Notes: a model not told the origin generated them from the letters alone. 64,000 nucleotides of DNA from Phylloscopus collybita (GCA_027886175.1 JAJNNQ010000023.1:6372501-6436500); one strand, 5' to 3'. Counted from the first letter of the stretch, positions 38,690-50,149 are shown. A program made the numbers and translations.

Positions 38690-41600
38690 TCACAGCTCGT
38701 TGTGCAGCGGCCGGCACTGGGGGCTCAGTTTCTCCTCCAGGACAGCGTCGGGGGCGCACACCCAGGGGTCCCCCGTGTCCCACTGCCATTTGAGCAGCTG
38801 CGCACGGAGCAGCTGGAGGATGTCAGCGTAGCGGGGGTCAGGGGCCAGGTTCTGGCTCTCGGTGGGGTCACGGCTGTAGTCGAAGAGCTCCCAGCGGTCC
38901 CGGTAGTAGTACTGGTGCAGGGTCTTGTCCCAGTGGGTCGGCTGCCCCGCCCTGGTGCGATTGAGCAGGTCTTGGAAAGTAGGTGAGACGTAGAAGTCCT
39001 GGTCGATGGGGAAGGGCATCTTGTAGTTGAGGTTGTGGATGAGGCGGAACTGCCGGTGCTGGACAGCTCGCATGGGGTAGTACATGGTGACCTCATGGTG
39101 GCTCTGGCTGCTGAAGGCGGTGGCCCAGGGCTGCTCCGACTCCAGGGCTGGCAGGAGAGACTTTCCAGTGAGCTGCACCTGCCTCTTGCCAAAGATGCTG
39201 TAAGCAGGGTAGGGGATGGAGAACCAGTCCAGAATGGTTGGCGTCAGGTCTGGAGGGGAGGAAAAGGGTGAGGGGAGGGACAGGCACTGTGGGAGGAAAC
39301 TCAGCCCCAGAGAGGGACAGAAAGGTCCCAGGGGATGGTGTCCCTGCAGGGGACCCTGTTCTGTTCTCCCTCCTCTCCCTGCCCTGCACTGGCCCTGCCA
39401 ATGCTGAGGGCTCAGGGCTGCCTCCGGGGACAGGACCCTGAGTTTTGGTGCAGGGAGGGTGGGGAGCAGCCCACACCCTGCAGGCACAGCTGTGCTGCCT
39501 CCCTCCCTCAGCTCTTACCCAGGAGGGTGGCGAAGGCGGGGCTGACCTGCCCCCAGCGCCGGGGGTGCTCGGGGGAGGACAGGAGCAGGGGCTGGGCGGT
39601 GCCCGAGCGGTACAGGTTGGTCCTGCCCCCGGGGAAGGGGATGCCGTTGTCGGAGGTGTAGATCACCAGGGTGCTGTTGAGGAAGCCGGCGCGGCGCAGC
39701 TCCTGCAGGACCAGCCCGATCCCTGCGGACAGAGGGGCAGAGCTCAGCGGGAGGGAGATGTTGCCACGATTCGTGCCTGCCATATTTTGGTTTTAAGAAA
39801 TTCTGTTCCCAAGCACTTTTACTGGTAAACAAGGTCACGTACTGTAAGCTATCTTGTTTTGCACATTTGTTCCCAGAAGAGAGACTTCGCGCAATGGTCT
39901 CTAGAAGTGACCAATAGTTCCCAAAAGTCCCACCTCTAAGGTGGGCACATTTGTAAAAGCATAAAAGAAGCCTAGAAAATAAACCTGTAGCTCCTCCTGA
40001 TGAAAAGTCCATTGCAACCTTCTGAAAAATTACCACTCCCTGTCTCCATTTATTGTGTCCCACAGCGACAGGGAGGAGCTGCAGCGCTCCCCAGCCTGGC
40101 CCAGGGCTCCTACCTTGGTCCATGCGCCCAATGGTCGTGTATTGGGCAGCCAGGTCTGCCCGAGCAGCCAGTGTGTCTGGGACAAAGGCAGGGACCTAAA
40201 CAGAGACAGGGGAAGGGGCACGTGGCTGTCACAGGCCACCGTGCCTGCAGCAGCTCTTGCTGTGACACTGGAGGCAGTGACCAGGTGGGGGCCAGCCCTG
40301 GCTCCATCTGAGGCTGCCATCACGTGCAGCCCCACAGAGCCCCACACGTTCCCACAGGTTCTCACCTGCACTTCCTCTGGACTGTAAATCTGTGGCTTCC
40401 AGTCAGGGATCCTGCCCATCCCGCTCTCTCCATTGCCAAATTTCTCACAAAAGGCCCCATACTGGGGTTGGGAGTGCCCGCAGCGGTGGGGGTCGTGGAA
40501 GGCAACATAGAGGAAGAAAGGCCTAGGGGTGGAATGGGGAATGTGGAGGTGGTGAGGCAAAGGACTGCCCAGAGATCTTCCTGAGCTGTGCTGTGGCAAG
40601 CTGGGGTCAACAGGACTTCATTCACCTAACCTGGATATGGGGTGAGCCAGGGACAAGGGGCCCCTTCCTGTTTGTGACCAGCTGGGCCATGGGGACACAT
40701 CTTCAGTGAAGCCAGGCTCCCTCCTCCCCACAGCCCCTCCCGGGATGAGGGGATCGTCTCACCTCTGGTCCTGGCTCTGCAGGAACCGCCGGACGAGCTC
40801 CTTGATGCGCGTGATGTTTCTCCCAACCTGCAGGACCGAACTGTTCTCCTCTGTGTAGGCAAACTCGAAGGGGTACACAGCCTCCGGCCCCACGTGCTTC
40901 TTCCCAATGATCCCTGCGAGGAGCAGACAGGTGCTGTGCCTGGAGCAGTGGGGGGGCTGATGTGGCTGCTCCTGTCTCTGCAGGGACAGCCACAGGTCCG
41001 GGCAGTGCTCCCCTGACCCACGGGCAGTTTAGCCATCAAGCTGTCTCAGTAGGGTTTGGTGCTCCTGGCTGTCCCAGCTCCCTGCCCGTCCCAGTTCCCT
41101 GCCCGTCCCAGTTCCCTGCCCGTCCCAGCTCCCTGCCCGTCCCAGCTCCCTGCCCATCCCAGTTCCCTGCTCGTCCCAGCTCCCTGCTCATCCCAGCTCC
41201 CTGCTCATCCCAGCTCCCTGCTCATCCCAGCTCCCTGCCCGTCCCAACTCCCTGCCCATCCCAGTTCCCTGCTCATCCCAGCTCCCTGCCCATCCCAGTT
41301 CCCTGCCCGTCCCAACTCCCTGCCGTGCCAGCTCCCTACCCGTGCGGATGCCGGCGTGGCTGAGCAGCTGGGGCAGGCTCCGCACGCCGTCGAAGGAGTT
41401 GAAGTGATGCACGTCCTGGTGCAGCCCGTACATCCCGTTCTGGTGCTGCGGGTGAGAGGACGCAGCACGGTCGAACCGGGGCCGCCAGCCCGGCTCCGAA
41501 ACACGTCCAGCCGTGCCCGTGACACCTGCCGTGGGCTGGCAGCCCCGGCCCGGCACAGGCAGCTGCCCCTACCTGGGGTAAGCCGGTCAGGATGCTGGCC

Positions 41601-42042
41601 CGGCTCGGGGAGCAGCTGCTCACGGAGGTGAAGGCGTTCTGGAAGATCAGACTGCGCCGGGCCAGCTCGTCCAGGCTCGGCGTCCGGATGGCCGAGTTGT
41701 TGTAGGCGCCGCTCTCAAAGCCGCCGTCATCGGCTGCGGGACGGGTGCGGGGTCAGCCCGGGGCAGCCCCTGGCCGGGCGCGGGGGCAAGGCCCGGGGGA
41801 CACTGATGTCACCGGGAGCATCCCCGGGCTGCGGTGCTGCGGAGGGGATGCAGCGGAGCTCGGGACCGACCCTCCCAGCCGCGGGGCGCTCCCAGCGCCG
41901 AGCCCCGCGCAGGGGGGGCCGGGCCGGCTCCGGGCTCGGCCGAGCCGCACTCACCCAGCAGCAGCAGCACATTGCGGCCCGGGGCCGGGGCTCCGCCGCT
42001 CCGGAGCGCTCCCAGCAGCAGCACCAGCGCCCAGGGCCGCAT
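38690..42042 (-). CDS. SGSH: SGSH, N-sulfoglucosamine sulfohydrolase
   Basis: SGSH (sulfamidase) removes N-linked sulfate from glucosamine ends of heparan sulfate in the lysosome; loss causes Sanfilippo A in humans. Eight coding exons, high to low: 42042-41955, 41733-41573, 41445-41340, 40913-40763, 40522-40366, 40195-40114, 39722-39519, 39249-38690. They join in frame to 502 residues, the same length as the human enzyme. A signal peptide ([14 protein letters not shown]) leads into [20 protein letters not shown], which holds metal-binding Asp pairs. The sulfatase motif [14 protein letters not shown] carries the Cys converted to formylglycine. Other matches are [51 protein letters not shown] and the C-terminal LHNEL. 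All catalytic motifs look intact. The gene converges on GAA and diverges from SLC26A11. One intron carries a solo LTR and another a minisatellite that touches a splice donor. Confidence 0.98.
39759..40070 (+). mobile_element. Solo LTR in an SGSH intron
   Basis: A 312-bp element begins TGTTGCC and ends GCGACA (TG...CA termini). It is flanked by GGGAGA (39,753-39,758) and GGGAGG (40,071-40,076), a 6-bp target duplication with one mismatch, as in beta-type/ERVK-like insertions. It contains a TATA-like CATAAAAG at about 39,960 and an AATAAA near 39,978. Its transcriptional sense is opposite to SGSH. No internal retroviral sequence is present. Confidence 0.8.
41064..41338 (+). repeat. 17-bp minisatellite at an SGSH splice donor
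   Basis: About 16 copies of CCCAGCTCCCTGCCCGT with a few positions varying (T/C, A/G). The array runs right up to the donor of SGSH exon 3 (41,340 on the minus strand). Confidence 0.92.
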
Positions 42043-42420
42043 GGCAGCGGCAGCGGGGCTCGGCGGCTCCTCCGGCCGCCCCGGCTCCTCCTCACTCCGG
42101 TCACATGAGGCGCCCGGGCCGCTCAGATCCGGCGCGGGCGGAGCCGCGCTCTGTGCCGGGCTGGCGGCGGCGGCTCCGCGCAGCCCCGGCCCCGCGGGGG
42201 TCCCGCTGCTCCCCCGGTACCGGCCCCGGGTCCCGGCCATGCCGGGGTCCCGCTGCCCGCGCCCGGCGCTGCCGATCCTGCGCTGGCTCCCGCGCTATTC
42301 CCGGGCCTGGCTGCCGCTGGACCTGCTGGCCGGGCTGGCCGTGGGGCTGACCGCCGTGCCACAGGCGCTGGCCTACGCCGAGCTGGCCGGGCTGCCGCTG
42401 CAGGTGGGTGCCGGGGCTGG
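41700..42420. promoter_or_regulatory. SGSH/SLC26A11 divergent promoter and CpG island
   Basis: The two start codons are 196 bp apart (42,042 minus and 42,239 plus), inside a CpG island that also covers both first exons. There is no TATA box. An M-box-type E-box TCACATGA lies at 42,101-42,108. Confidence 0.8.
42101..42108. promoter_or_regulatory. M-box/CLEAR-like E-box (TCACATGA)
   Basis: GGTCACATGAGG resembles the element bound by MiT/TFE factors such as TFEB, which coordinate lysosomal genes. It is placed between two genes linked to sulfate release and transport. This is a motif match only. Confidence 0.45.
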
Positions 42421-45400
42421 GACCCGGGGACCCGCCGCTCTGCCCGGGGTGATCCGGGAGCCCCGCTCGCTCCCCGGGCAGCCTGCCGGTGTGGCGGGCA
42501 GGGCTGAGCTCTGGGTGACCAAGGGCTGACGCTGTGCAGTGGCCCATTTCCTGGGCAGGATGCCGTGCGTGTGCCAAGGGCCCTGGAGTGGCCGGAGATC
42601 AGCCCAGCCTTCCCCGTCCGGGAGGTGTCCGTCCTCTCCCCGCTCCCAGGGCTGTGCCAGTGCCCCTTCTGTCCCTCTGCAGTACGGCCTCTATTCCTCC
42701 TTCATGGGCTGCTTTGTCTACTGCGTCCTGGGCACGGCCAAGGACGTGACGCTGGGTCCCACGGCCATCATGTCCCTGCTGGTCTCCTCATACGCCTTCC
42801 ACGAGCCCGTCTATGCTGTTCTCCTCGCCTTCCTCTCTGGCTGCATTCAGCTGGCCATGGGGCTCCTGCGCCTCGGTGAGACACTCTTGCCGTGCACAGA
42901 TGCATGGTTAGGGTATTGCTGTGCAGCCTGTAGTTGTTCCCTCCTCCCCTCTGCTCTCCGGGACACTGGGATTGTCCTGCTGACGCTTGTGACACTCCCT
43001 GTGCACACGCACCAGGCCCCACTGGGGTCAGGAGCGTGCTCACTGCCTCCCATCCCATGCAGGATTCCTTCTGGATTTCATTTCCTGCCCTGTCATTAAA
43101 GGGTTTACATCAGCCGCTTCCATCACCATTAGCTTCAACCAAGTCAAGGTAGGATCTGCCTGTCCTGGCTGCCTCACCAGCTCTCTCCCAGTGTGGAACT
43201 GGGATATTTGGCACTGGGCTGGGCCATGTGCTTGGCGCTGGAGGAAGGAGCCCCAAAATGGTCCTGGGACCTGCTGCCAGTGCTTCTGCTGGGTCCCTGA
43301 GCGCTCTGCTCTGAGACCAAGCTGAATACACCCTCTGCTGGTGACCAGCTGGTGGCATCCAGGACACCAGTAAAACCAGGACATTGGATTTGGTCACTTG
43401 CAGGAGGCACTGGGCGATTCTCTGGCACGGTGGGTTCGCAAATTCGGAAACTGGGAGGAGTTAGCAGCCACAGCAGCCCCTCGCTGGCCTCTCAGGGACC
43501 TGAGGCTCTGCTGGGCTGCCACACTTCCTTTGTGGTTAACCCAAATCAGAGCCTCAGGCAGCAGCTGGCAGGCCGGTGTTGGCCAATGGCTGTGGTCGGG
43601 CACGGCTGGGCTGTCACCACGGCCGGGCTGTCTGTCACCGTGGCTGGGCTGTCTGTCACCACGCTCTGTCTCCCTGCACAGAACATCCTGGGGCTGCAGG
43701 GCATCCCGAGGCAGTTCTTCCTGCAGGTCTATGAGATGCTGCGGAGGATCGGGGAGACCAGGTCAGCCCCATCCCTGCCCTGCTCCCTCCCCTGCAGCTT
43801 GGGCTCTGCTGCTTTGCTCCCCTTCTCTTTGGTCACACCTTGGACTGATTTCTGGGTCTGTGCCCGGCGCTGTGACACAACCCCCCCATCCCCTGGGGTT
43901 TTGTGGGGGCTCTCCCTGTGCCCACAGCGTGTTTGGGGTGGCACTGCTGTGCCTCTTGCAGGGCTGGGGACGCTGTGCTGGGGCTGAGCTGCCTGGCCGT
44001 GCTGGCAGGGCTCCGGGCCATGAAGAGCCGCCTGCCCCAAGCCGGCCCTGCAGAGCCACTGGCTGTCAGGATCAGCTGCCTGATTGTCTGGATCTCTGCC
44101 ACAGGTGTGTCACCCGTCCCCTGCCCCGTCCCCTCCCGGGGGCTCATCTCTTTGGGTCAGGGAAGACAGAGCCTGAAACTGGTAAAGCCCAGGCTGGCAG
44201 GGGCCCAGACCTGGAGGTGGGTCAGGGAGGACAGAGTCCTGAGGGTGCTGCCCCTGTGCCCCTTCCTGGGGCTCGGGAGTCCTCAGCAGCTGGGGTACCC
44301 AGTCCTGCCCCCTCCTGCTGCCCTGGGCTCCGAGCAGGTTTCAGGGTGCTCTCTCCACTTCTGCAGCACGCAATGCTCTCGTTGTCCTGTTTGCTGGCCT
44401 GGTGGCTTACTCCTTCCAGGTGATGGGCTCCCAGCCTTTCAGGCTCACAGGCAGCATCCCCCAGGGCCTCCCAGCCCTCCGGCCACCGCGCTTCTCCCTG
44501 GCAGCGCCCAACGGCACCGTCCCCTTCCAGAGCATGGTGCAGGTGGGTGCTGGCACCTCCCCGGGGGCTGCTCTGCTCCCTCCTGCGAGTGCTGGGTCCC
44601 AGCCTGCCCTGACTGGATCCTTCCCTCCCAGGACATGGGGGTCGGGCTGGCCGTGGTGCCACTCATGGGCCTGCTGGAGACCATCGCCATTGCCAAGGCT
44701 TTTGGTAGGGCTGGGCCAGGGTCCTGCTCACAGGGGGGTCCCTGTGGGGGCTTGGGGTGCTGGGGAGGGGTCTCTGCAGGGTCTTGGGGTGCTGGGGAGG
44801 GGTCTCTGTGGGGGCTTGGGGTGCTGGGGAGGGTGCTGTTCCTTTTGGGCCAGTGGGAGGGACTGGGCTGCAGTTCATAGCATGGGCTGGCAGGAGCAGG
44901 CCTGTGGGATGCACAGCTGAAATTTGCCCAGCAGGTGAGTGTTGTCTCAGGGTGCTCCTGTGCCCAAGGGGTGCCAGGACAGGGCCCACACTGTCCCAGT
45001 CACTGCTCCATGTGCGTGGCAGGTCGTGCCTGTGGGAACCTCAGGCCAACGCCAGCATCTCCTTTCAGCCTCACAGAATGGTTACAGGATTGACCCCGAC
45101 CAGGAGCTGCTGGCTCTGGGTAAGAGCTGCTTGGTCAGGAGGGTGGGGTGGGGCTCTGGCCCCAGCAGTGCCTGAGATCCCCATCTGGGCAGTCCTGCCT
45201 CCATCTGAAGTTTTCCCTTCCTTACCTTGCATGCTGGCCCCACCCCAGGCCTTCTAACAGCTCAGGAATTTCCAGGGCTGAGTCACCCTTGCACGGCTGG
45301 GTGGGCACTGGCAGCCCCGGATCCGGGAAGGGAAGAGGTCATGCCGGGGACACAGACACAGCAGTGCCTCCCCAGCCCCTCTCCTTGTCTCCTCAGGTGT

Positions 45401-47993
45401 CGCCAATGTCCTGGGCTCCTTTGTCTCCTCGTACCCCATCACGGGCAGCTTTGGCCGGTGGGTGGGGGAGCAGGGCACTCGCTGGGGCTGCATGGTGGGG
45501 GAGCTCTGCAAGATCTTGACTGGAAGACTCTGCTGACCCTGAGCTCGTGTCCTGGTCCCCAGCAGCCCACCTTGGTGGCCGGGCTATGCACGTGTCCCTG
45601 TGACCACCTTCCCTTCTGCTGAGGGCCACCTCCCCCCCTGCTCTGCACTGCAGGCTGGAGGCCAGGGGCTTGCTCATGTTCCTCCCTGGTGGGGCAGGAG
45701 GTTCTCCTGGGTGGGGTCTCTGGGCAGTGGGCAGGAGCAGCCCCCCTGCTGCTCCGGCACAGCCTGGCACGTGTGGGTTTGCATTTCAGGACGGCGGTGA
45801 ATGCTCAGTCAGGGGTCTGCACCCCTGCGGGAGGGCTCGTCACAGGTACAGCCCTGCCCTGCCCCTGGGCGGGGACCCCTGGGTGTCGGGGACCCCTGGG
45901 TGTCGGGGTGCCCGTGGCTCAGGGGTTCCCCTCCCGCAGGTGCCCTGGTGCTGCTGTCCCTGGCATACCTCACCTCTCTCTTCTATTACATCCCCAAAGC
46001 GGCGCTGGCCGCCGTCATCATCTCGGCCGTGGTGCCCATGTTCGACGCTGGCATCTTCCGGACGCTCTGGCGGGTTAAGAGTGAGGGCAGCAGTCGGGAA
46101 GGGGCAATCCCCCTGCTCAGGAAACTTCCCGGCCATCCAGGAGCCGCTCTGGCAGCCACACTCGCCCCCCCTGAGCTGGGACAGAGGCCCCTTCATGGCT
46201 CCCCCCTGCCCCACTCAGAGCAGGTTTCCTCACCGGCTCTGCCCCGGGTTTCCCACAGCAGAGTCTCAGACATCCAGCTCCTTAAAATCATTTAATCATG
46301 GTGCCAAAACTAAAGAACAGAATAGCAGCTCGAGTTGGGTGTTTCTGAGGAGGGACCCTGAATAATGGAGCCTGGGAGCTTTTATCCCTTTATCTCCTCG
46401 TAGACATGCAAAGGTCTGGGGATGGTTGGCTCCTGCTGCCATCTCTGAGTGTCCCATCACGGTCTCTCAGTGTCCCACCACTGTCTCTGAATGTCCCATC
46501 ACTGTCTCTCAGTGTCCCGTCACTGTCTGAGTCCCATCACGGTCTCTGAGTGTCCCATCGTGTGGCTGCCCACCGGTGCCCGAGTCCTTTGTTATGCAAA
46601 GGAGGCAGTTCACCGCTCGTTCCGAGGGCTCCCACCCAGAGCTCAACCTGCAGCTCCACTGAAGCTGCCCCCGAGCCACCTGCACGGGATGGATTCCCCC
46701 GGCTCTGCCCGCGGAGCTGACGCTTTCACTGAGTGCCCTGTGGCACCAGGACCGGCCACAGCCGAGCCTGGCTTCTCTCTCTTGCAGGGCTGGACCTTGT
46801 GCCCCTCTGTGTGACATTCCTGCTCTGCTTCTGGGAGGTTCAGTACGGAATCGTGGCTGGGGTGCTGCTTTCTGGGGTTCTCCTGCTCTACTCCATTGCC
46901 AGGCCCCCAATAAAGGTGGGCTTCACCCCTCCCCTTGGATGTGCGGGGAGGGGGCTCCCAGGGCAGTGGGGTGTTGGGGTGTGGGATGCTCCTGACCTGT
47001 TCCTACTGCCAGGGGCACAGCACAGGGATCCCTTTCAAAGAGTAGGAGGAGAGGAATATCCTCAGAGCAGGAGGGGGAGGCATCGCTGCCCCTGCCCTGC
47101 TGACACTGAGGTGTGTGAGGGAGGGTTTTTCCTGAGGGATGGGGGCTCCAGGAGGACAGTGAGTGACACGGGCAGTTGTCCCTGCCTAGGGAAGCCCAGC
47201 CCTGAGCTCCCTGTGACTCCTCTCCCCCCGCAGGTGTCGCAGGTGTCGGAGGGGGCGGTGCTGCTGGTGCAGCCGGGGAGCAGCCTACACTTCCCAGCCG
47301 TGGAGCACCTGCGGGGCTCCGTGTGCAGCCGTGCCCTGGCAGGTACTGTGCCCCCGGCCTGTCCTGGGGACATGGCTGTCACTGCCTGCATCGCTTCTGC
47401 TGTGGGTGGCAAGTGCTGCCCAGACCCAGGGACTGCAGGTGCCAGCGGTGCCAGCACTGCTGTCCCACCCCTGCCCTGGCTCTGAGGGCTGTGACCCCTG
47501 GGCTGGTCATTTCTGGGCTGGTCAGGGACGTGACCTTGTGCTCTTCCAGCAGCATCTCCAGCACGCTCCGTCATCCTGGACTGCTGCCACGTCAGCAGCA
47601 TTGATTACACGGCGGTGGTGGGGCTGGCAGAGCTGCTGCAGGAGCTGCGCAGGCACGGCTTCTCGCTGGCCTTCTGTGGCCTGAAGGTGTGTGGGACCTC
47701 ACTCCCCAGCCCCAGGGAGGCTGTGGCTGATGGGCTCAGCCCCTCCCCGGGCTCTGCGCTGGCCTCTGCTCTGGTGGCACCATCATCATCCCAGGCATCT
47801 TCATCTCACAGCTGGGATGGCTGGGATGCCCTGGAGGGATGGGAAGTGGCCAGCACTCCCCCAGCCCAGGTTTCTCTGCCCTCAGGACCCTGTTCTCCAA
47901 GTCCTCCTGTCTGCAGATTTGGAAGGATTCCAGCATTTCCCCAGCTGGGAGGAGGCAGGTGAGGCTCTGGGCTGCTCTCCAAGGACGGGATGA
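42239..47993 (+). CDS. SLC26A11: SLC26A11, sulfate/anion transporter
   Basis: SLC26A11 is a sodium-independent sulfate/anion transporter of the SLC26 family, found on lysosomal and plasma membranes. Fifteen exons join in frame: 42239-42403, 42683-42875, 43063-43148, 43682-43761, 43962-44104, 44367-44542, 44632-44704, 45069-45119, 45397-45457, 45790-45845, 45940-46080, 46788-46915, 47234-47342, 47550-47686, 47886-47993. They give 568 residues (human 606). Membrane-segment signatures include GLAVGLTAVPQALAYAELAG, YGLYSSFMGCFVYCVLG, DVTLGPTAIMSLLVSSYAF, YPITGSFGRTAVNAQSGVCT and CFWEVQYGIVAG. The C-terminal STAS domain runs from VSQVSEGAVLLVQPGSSLHF through SVILDCCHVSSIDYTAVVGL to LLSADLEGFQHF. 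The 3' end is uncertain. Read-through after EEA reaches a TGA at 47,991, but a strong CAG|GTGAGG donor at 47,958/47,959 could join a separate terminal exon. The donor after exon 4 is GTCAGC. Confidence 0.96.
46441..46562 (+). repeat. 21-bp tandem repeat in SLC26A11 intron
   Basis: About six imperfect copies of a GTCTCTCAGTGTCCCATCAC-like unit lie in the long intron before exon 12. The flanks (46,250-46,440 and 46,563-46,780) hold no exon. Confidence 0.8.
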
Positions 47994-48194
47994 GTGTGGC
48001 TCTGGAGGACACCCCTGGGGATTTGACCTGTCCAGCTGCAGAGCAGCAGTGTGGGGGCTGCAGGGGCTCCTGGGAGGGTGAGCTGGAGCCCGTCCAAAGA
48101 ACTGGGTCTGCCCAGCCTTGGGGATTCATGGTGAGCTCTGGTGGTTCAACCCAGCAGCAGCTCAGCACCACAGAGCCCTTCACTCCCCCTACAG

Positions 48195-48238
48195 AGGTAT
48201 GGGACACAATCAGAGAAAAGGTAAAGCTCTTGGGCTGA
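48195..48238 (+). other. SLC26A11: Candidate terminal exon of SLC26A11
   Basis: A strong acceptor (CACTCCCCCTACAG) precedes 44 bp that, joined to the donor at 47,958, keep the SLC26A11 frame. The joined protein would end EEAEVWDTIREKVKLLG with a TGA at 48,236-48,238. The human tail also continues EEAE and later contains IRE and KVALL. However, the bases from about 48,200 on align with the LTR-like copy at 53.0-53.45 kb, so the exon would be repeat-derived. Unproven. Confidence 0.35.
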
Positions 48239-48655
48239 GATAAACAGTTTAATAGGAGAGAAAAGAAAAGGAAAATCATAATAATGATAGAGGAATATCC
48301 AGAGCAAGTGATGCACAGGGTGTTTGCTCACCACACACTGAGCAATGCCCAGCCAGCCCCTCAGCAGTGGCTGTCACTCCCCTGGCCAAATCCCCCCAGT
48401 ATTTCCTTCAGCACAGTGCCTTGTGCCCTGGAACATCCCTCTGGGCATTGCAGCAGCTCTCCTGCCTCTGCCCCCTCCCAGCTCCGCGCTGCCCAGGCAG
48501 CCTGGGAGCCTGAGAAGTCCTTGGCTTAGTGTAAGCACTGCTCAGCAGAGCTGAGCCATCAGGCTGTTATCAACAGGAGTCTCATCCTGAATCCAAACAC
48601 AGCTCTGAACCCTGGGGAGAAAATTTACTGTGTCCCAGCCAGACAGGAGCCCTGG
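48200..48655 (-). mobile_element. LTR-like repeat, copy 1
   Basis: This block matches 53,000-53,455 in reverse complement over about 450 bp with small differences. Shared phrases are 'gagataaacagttta', 'cataataatgata', 'gatgcacagggtgtttgctc' and 'taagcactgctcagcaga'. The composition and phrases resemble a widespread avian ERV LTR that I know from bird genomes but cannot name with certainty. Confidence 0.6.
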
Positions 48656-50090
48656 TTTGACTCTGCTTCCCCCCTTGGTGTCCCAGAGCGGTGCAGGGGA
48701 GCGGAGCTGGGGGGCAGCAGGGCAGAGCCTCCCACCAGCACTGCCGAGAGCTCGGGGCTCATCCAGTGAGACGAATTCGGGCTGCACGTCCTGTGACACG
48801 CCAGTGACACCAACACACCAGGGCCACCTGCCCCAGCCAGGCCTGTGGGGATGGGCTGTCCCCACGTCCCACACCGAGACGGACAGAGCAGCACCAGCCC
48901 AGCCCCACATGGGCTGTGGGACAAAACTGTTCCCTGTCACAGTGACCAGTGCAAAGCCATCCCTCCTCCAGGGAGCTGCTGGCATTTTTTAAACAACTGT
49001 TTTAATTCTGGACCCTGCTCATGTCCTGGGCCACTCCAGTGATGATGCAGGGTGTGCTCTCAGCAAATCTGTTTCAGGGCTGCTGGTGCTGCCCTCCAAG
49101 GGGGCTCAGCCTCCAGCTGCTGTGAGAGCTCTGGGACTCTGCTCCATACTGATTTTTATCCTTACTTGTCTTTTTTGTCCTTATCTTGTCTGTGTGGTGT
49201 TGTGCCAAACACTGCCCCAGGTCAGGGCTGGGCTGGGGTGCAGCCCCTGGCCTGGGCCCTGCCGAGGGGACGGGCACGGCGACACCAGGCTGTGCCCAGC
49301 TGTGTGACAGGGACAGCACCTGGTGGGGCTGGGCAGGGTCAGGAACTCAGTTTCCCTGAACAGCCCTCGGCCAACAGCGAGGGTGTAATAAATCAGAACT
49401 CGCTAATGAGCCACTGTGATCTCTGCCCTCCTGAGGGAAAGCTTTTTGCTGTTGTGTGGGAAGGGGAGATTATCTTCTGGGTGCTGCTGAGCATGCCAAG
49501 GAAAAGAAACTGAAACCAGGCTGGGGCTGTGCCGGTGAGCCCAGCCCAAAGGCACGTTCTGGCACAGCTCCCGCTGCCGGAGGTGCTGCAAGGGCGGCAG
49601 AAGTGCCCGGGAGCCACGCACCTGCCAGGAGCGCCGGGTCCCGCCCTGGGGTGCTCGTTCCGTCCGGAGCAGCACTGAGCTGTGAGTTCCTTGCTGCACC
49701 GTGGGGATGCCCCGAGGGGGAAAACGGGCATGGGGGTAAAACGGGCCGGTTGTTTAGGAATATGTGCGTGCTCAAACGCGTGTGAGCACTGGTGGGGGTC
49801 AGGGCTGCTGGGAGCCCATCTCCGGCTTGGTCCTGGTTGGGTCCGGGATGGGGCACCAGCCGTGTCCCTGCTTCTGACTGTGGAATCGGTTTTGATTGCC
49901 GGGTCCAGCACAGTGTGCTCTCCTCCAACACCCTTGTCCTCCCCCGTGCTGTCGCCGGGTCCTGTCCTGCGTCCCTGCGCCGGCCGGGGGACCCCTGCAC
50001 TGGGCTGATGGGTGGGAAATGCTCGGGGGGCACCGGGGGATGCTCGGGGGGCACCGGGGGATGCCCGGCGGGATGCGGGGCCGGGCGGGG
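48656..50090. other. SLC26A11 3' region and gap before RNF213
   Basis: No coding exon was recognised. An AATAAA at 49,389-49,394 is the first plus-strand poly(A) signal after SLC26A11. Long Pro/Arg/Gly-rich minus-strand frames near 49.4-50.5 kb reflect GC content. Confidence 0.6.
49389..49394 (+). terminator. Possible SLC26A11 poly(A) signal
   Basis: AATAAA in GGTGTAATAAATCAG is the first canonical signal downstream of either proposed SLC26A11 stop, about 1.2-1.4 kb away. A nearer non-canonical signal cannot be excluded. Confidence 0.4.
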
Positions 50091-50149
50091 CGGGACCCGT
50101 CGAGAGCCGCCCGGGGGCGGTGGCCGGGTCAGATTGGCGGGCAGGTCCG

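Noticed and set aside
38690..39487. Extension of the last SGSH exon upstream to 39,487
   Set aside because: The frame is open there, but a clear acceptor at 39,250 joins in frame from the previous exon and matches the human protein ([15 protein letters not shown]).
41064..41338. Regular repeats that could suggest a CRISPR array
   Set aside because: Units are contiguous without unique spacers and the window is a vertebrate genome; this is a minisatellite. The same holds for the arrays in GAA and RNF213.
43398..44423. 341-codon plus-strand frame across SLC26A11 exons
   Set aside because: It runs through introns in a frame different from the SLC26A11 protein; the spliced SLC26A11 model explains the region.
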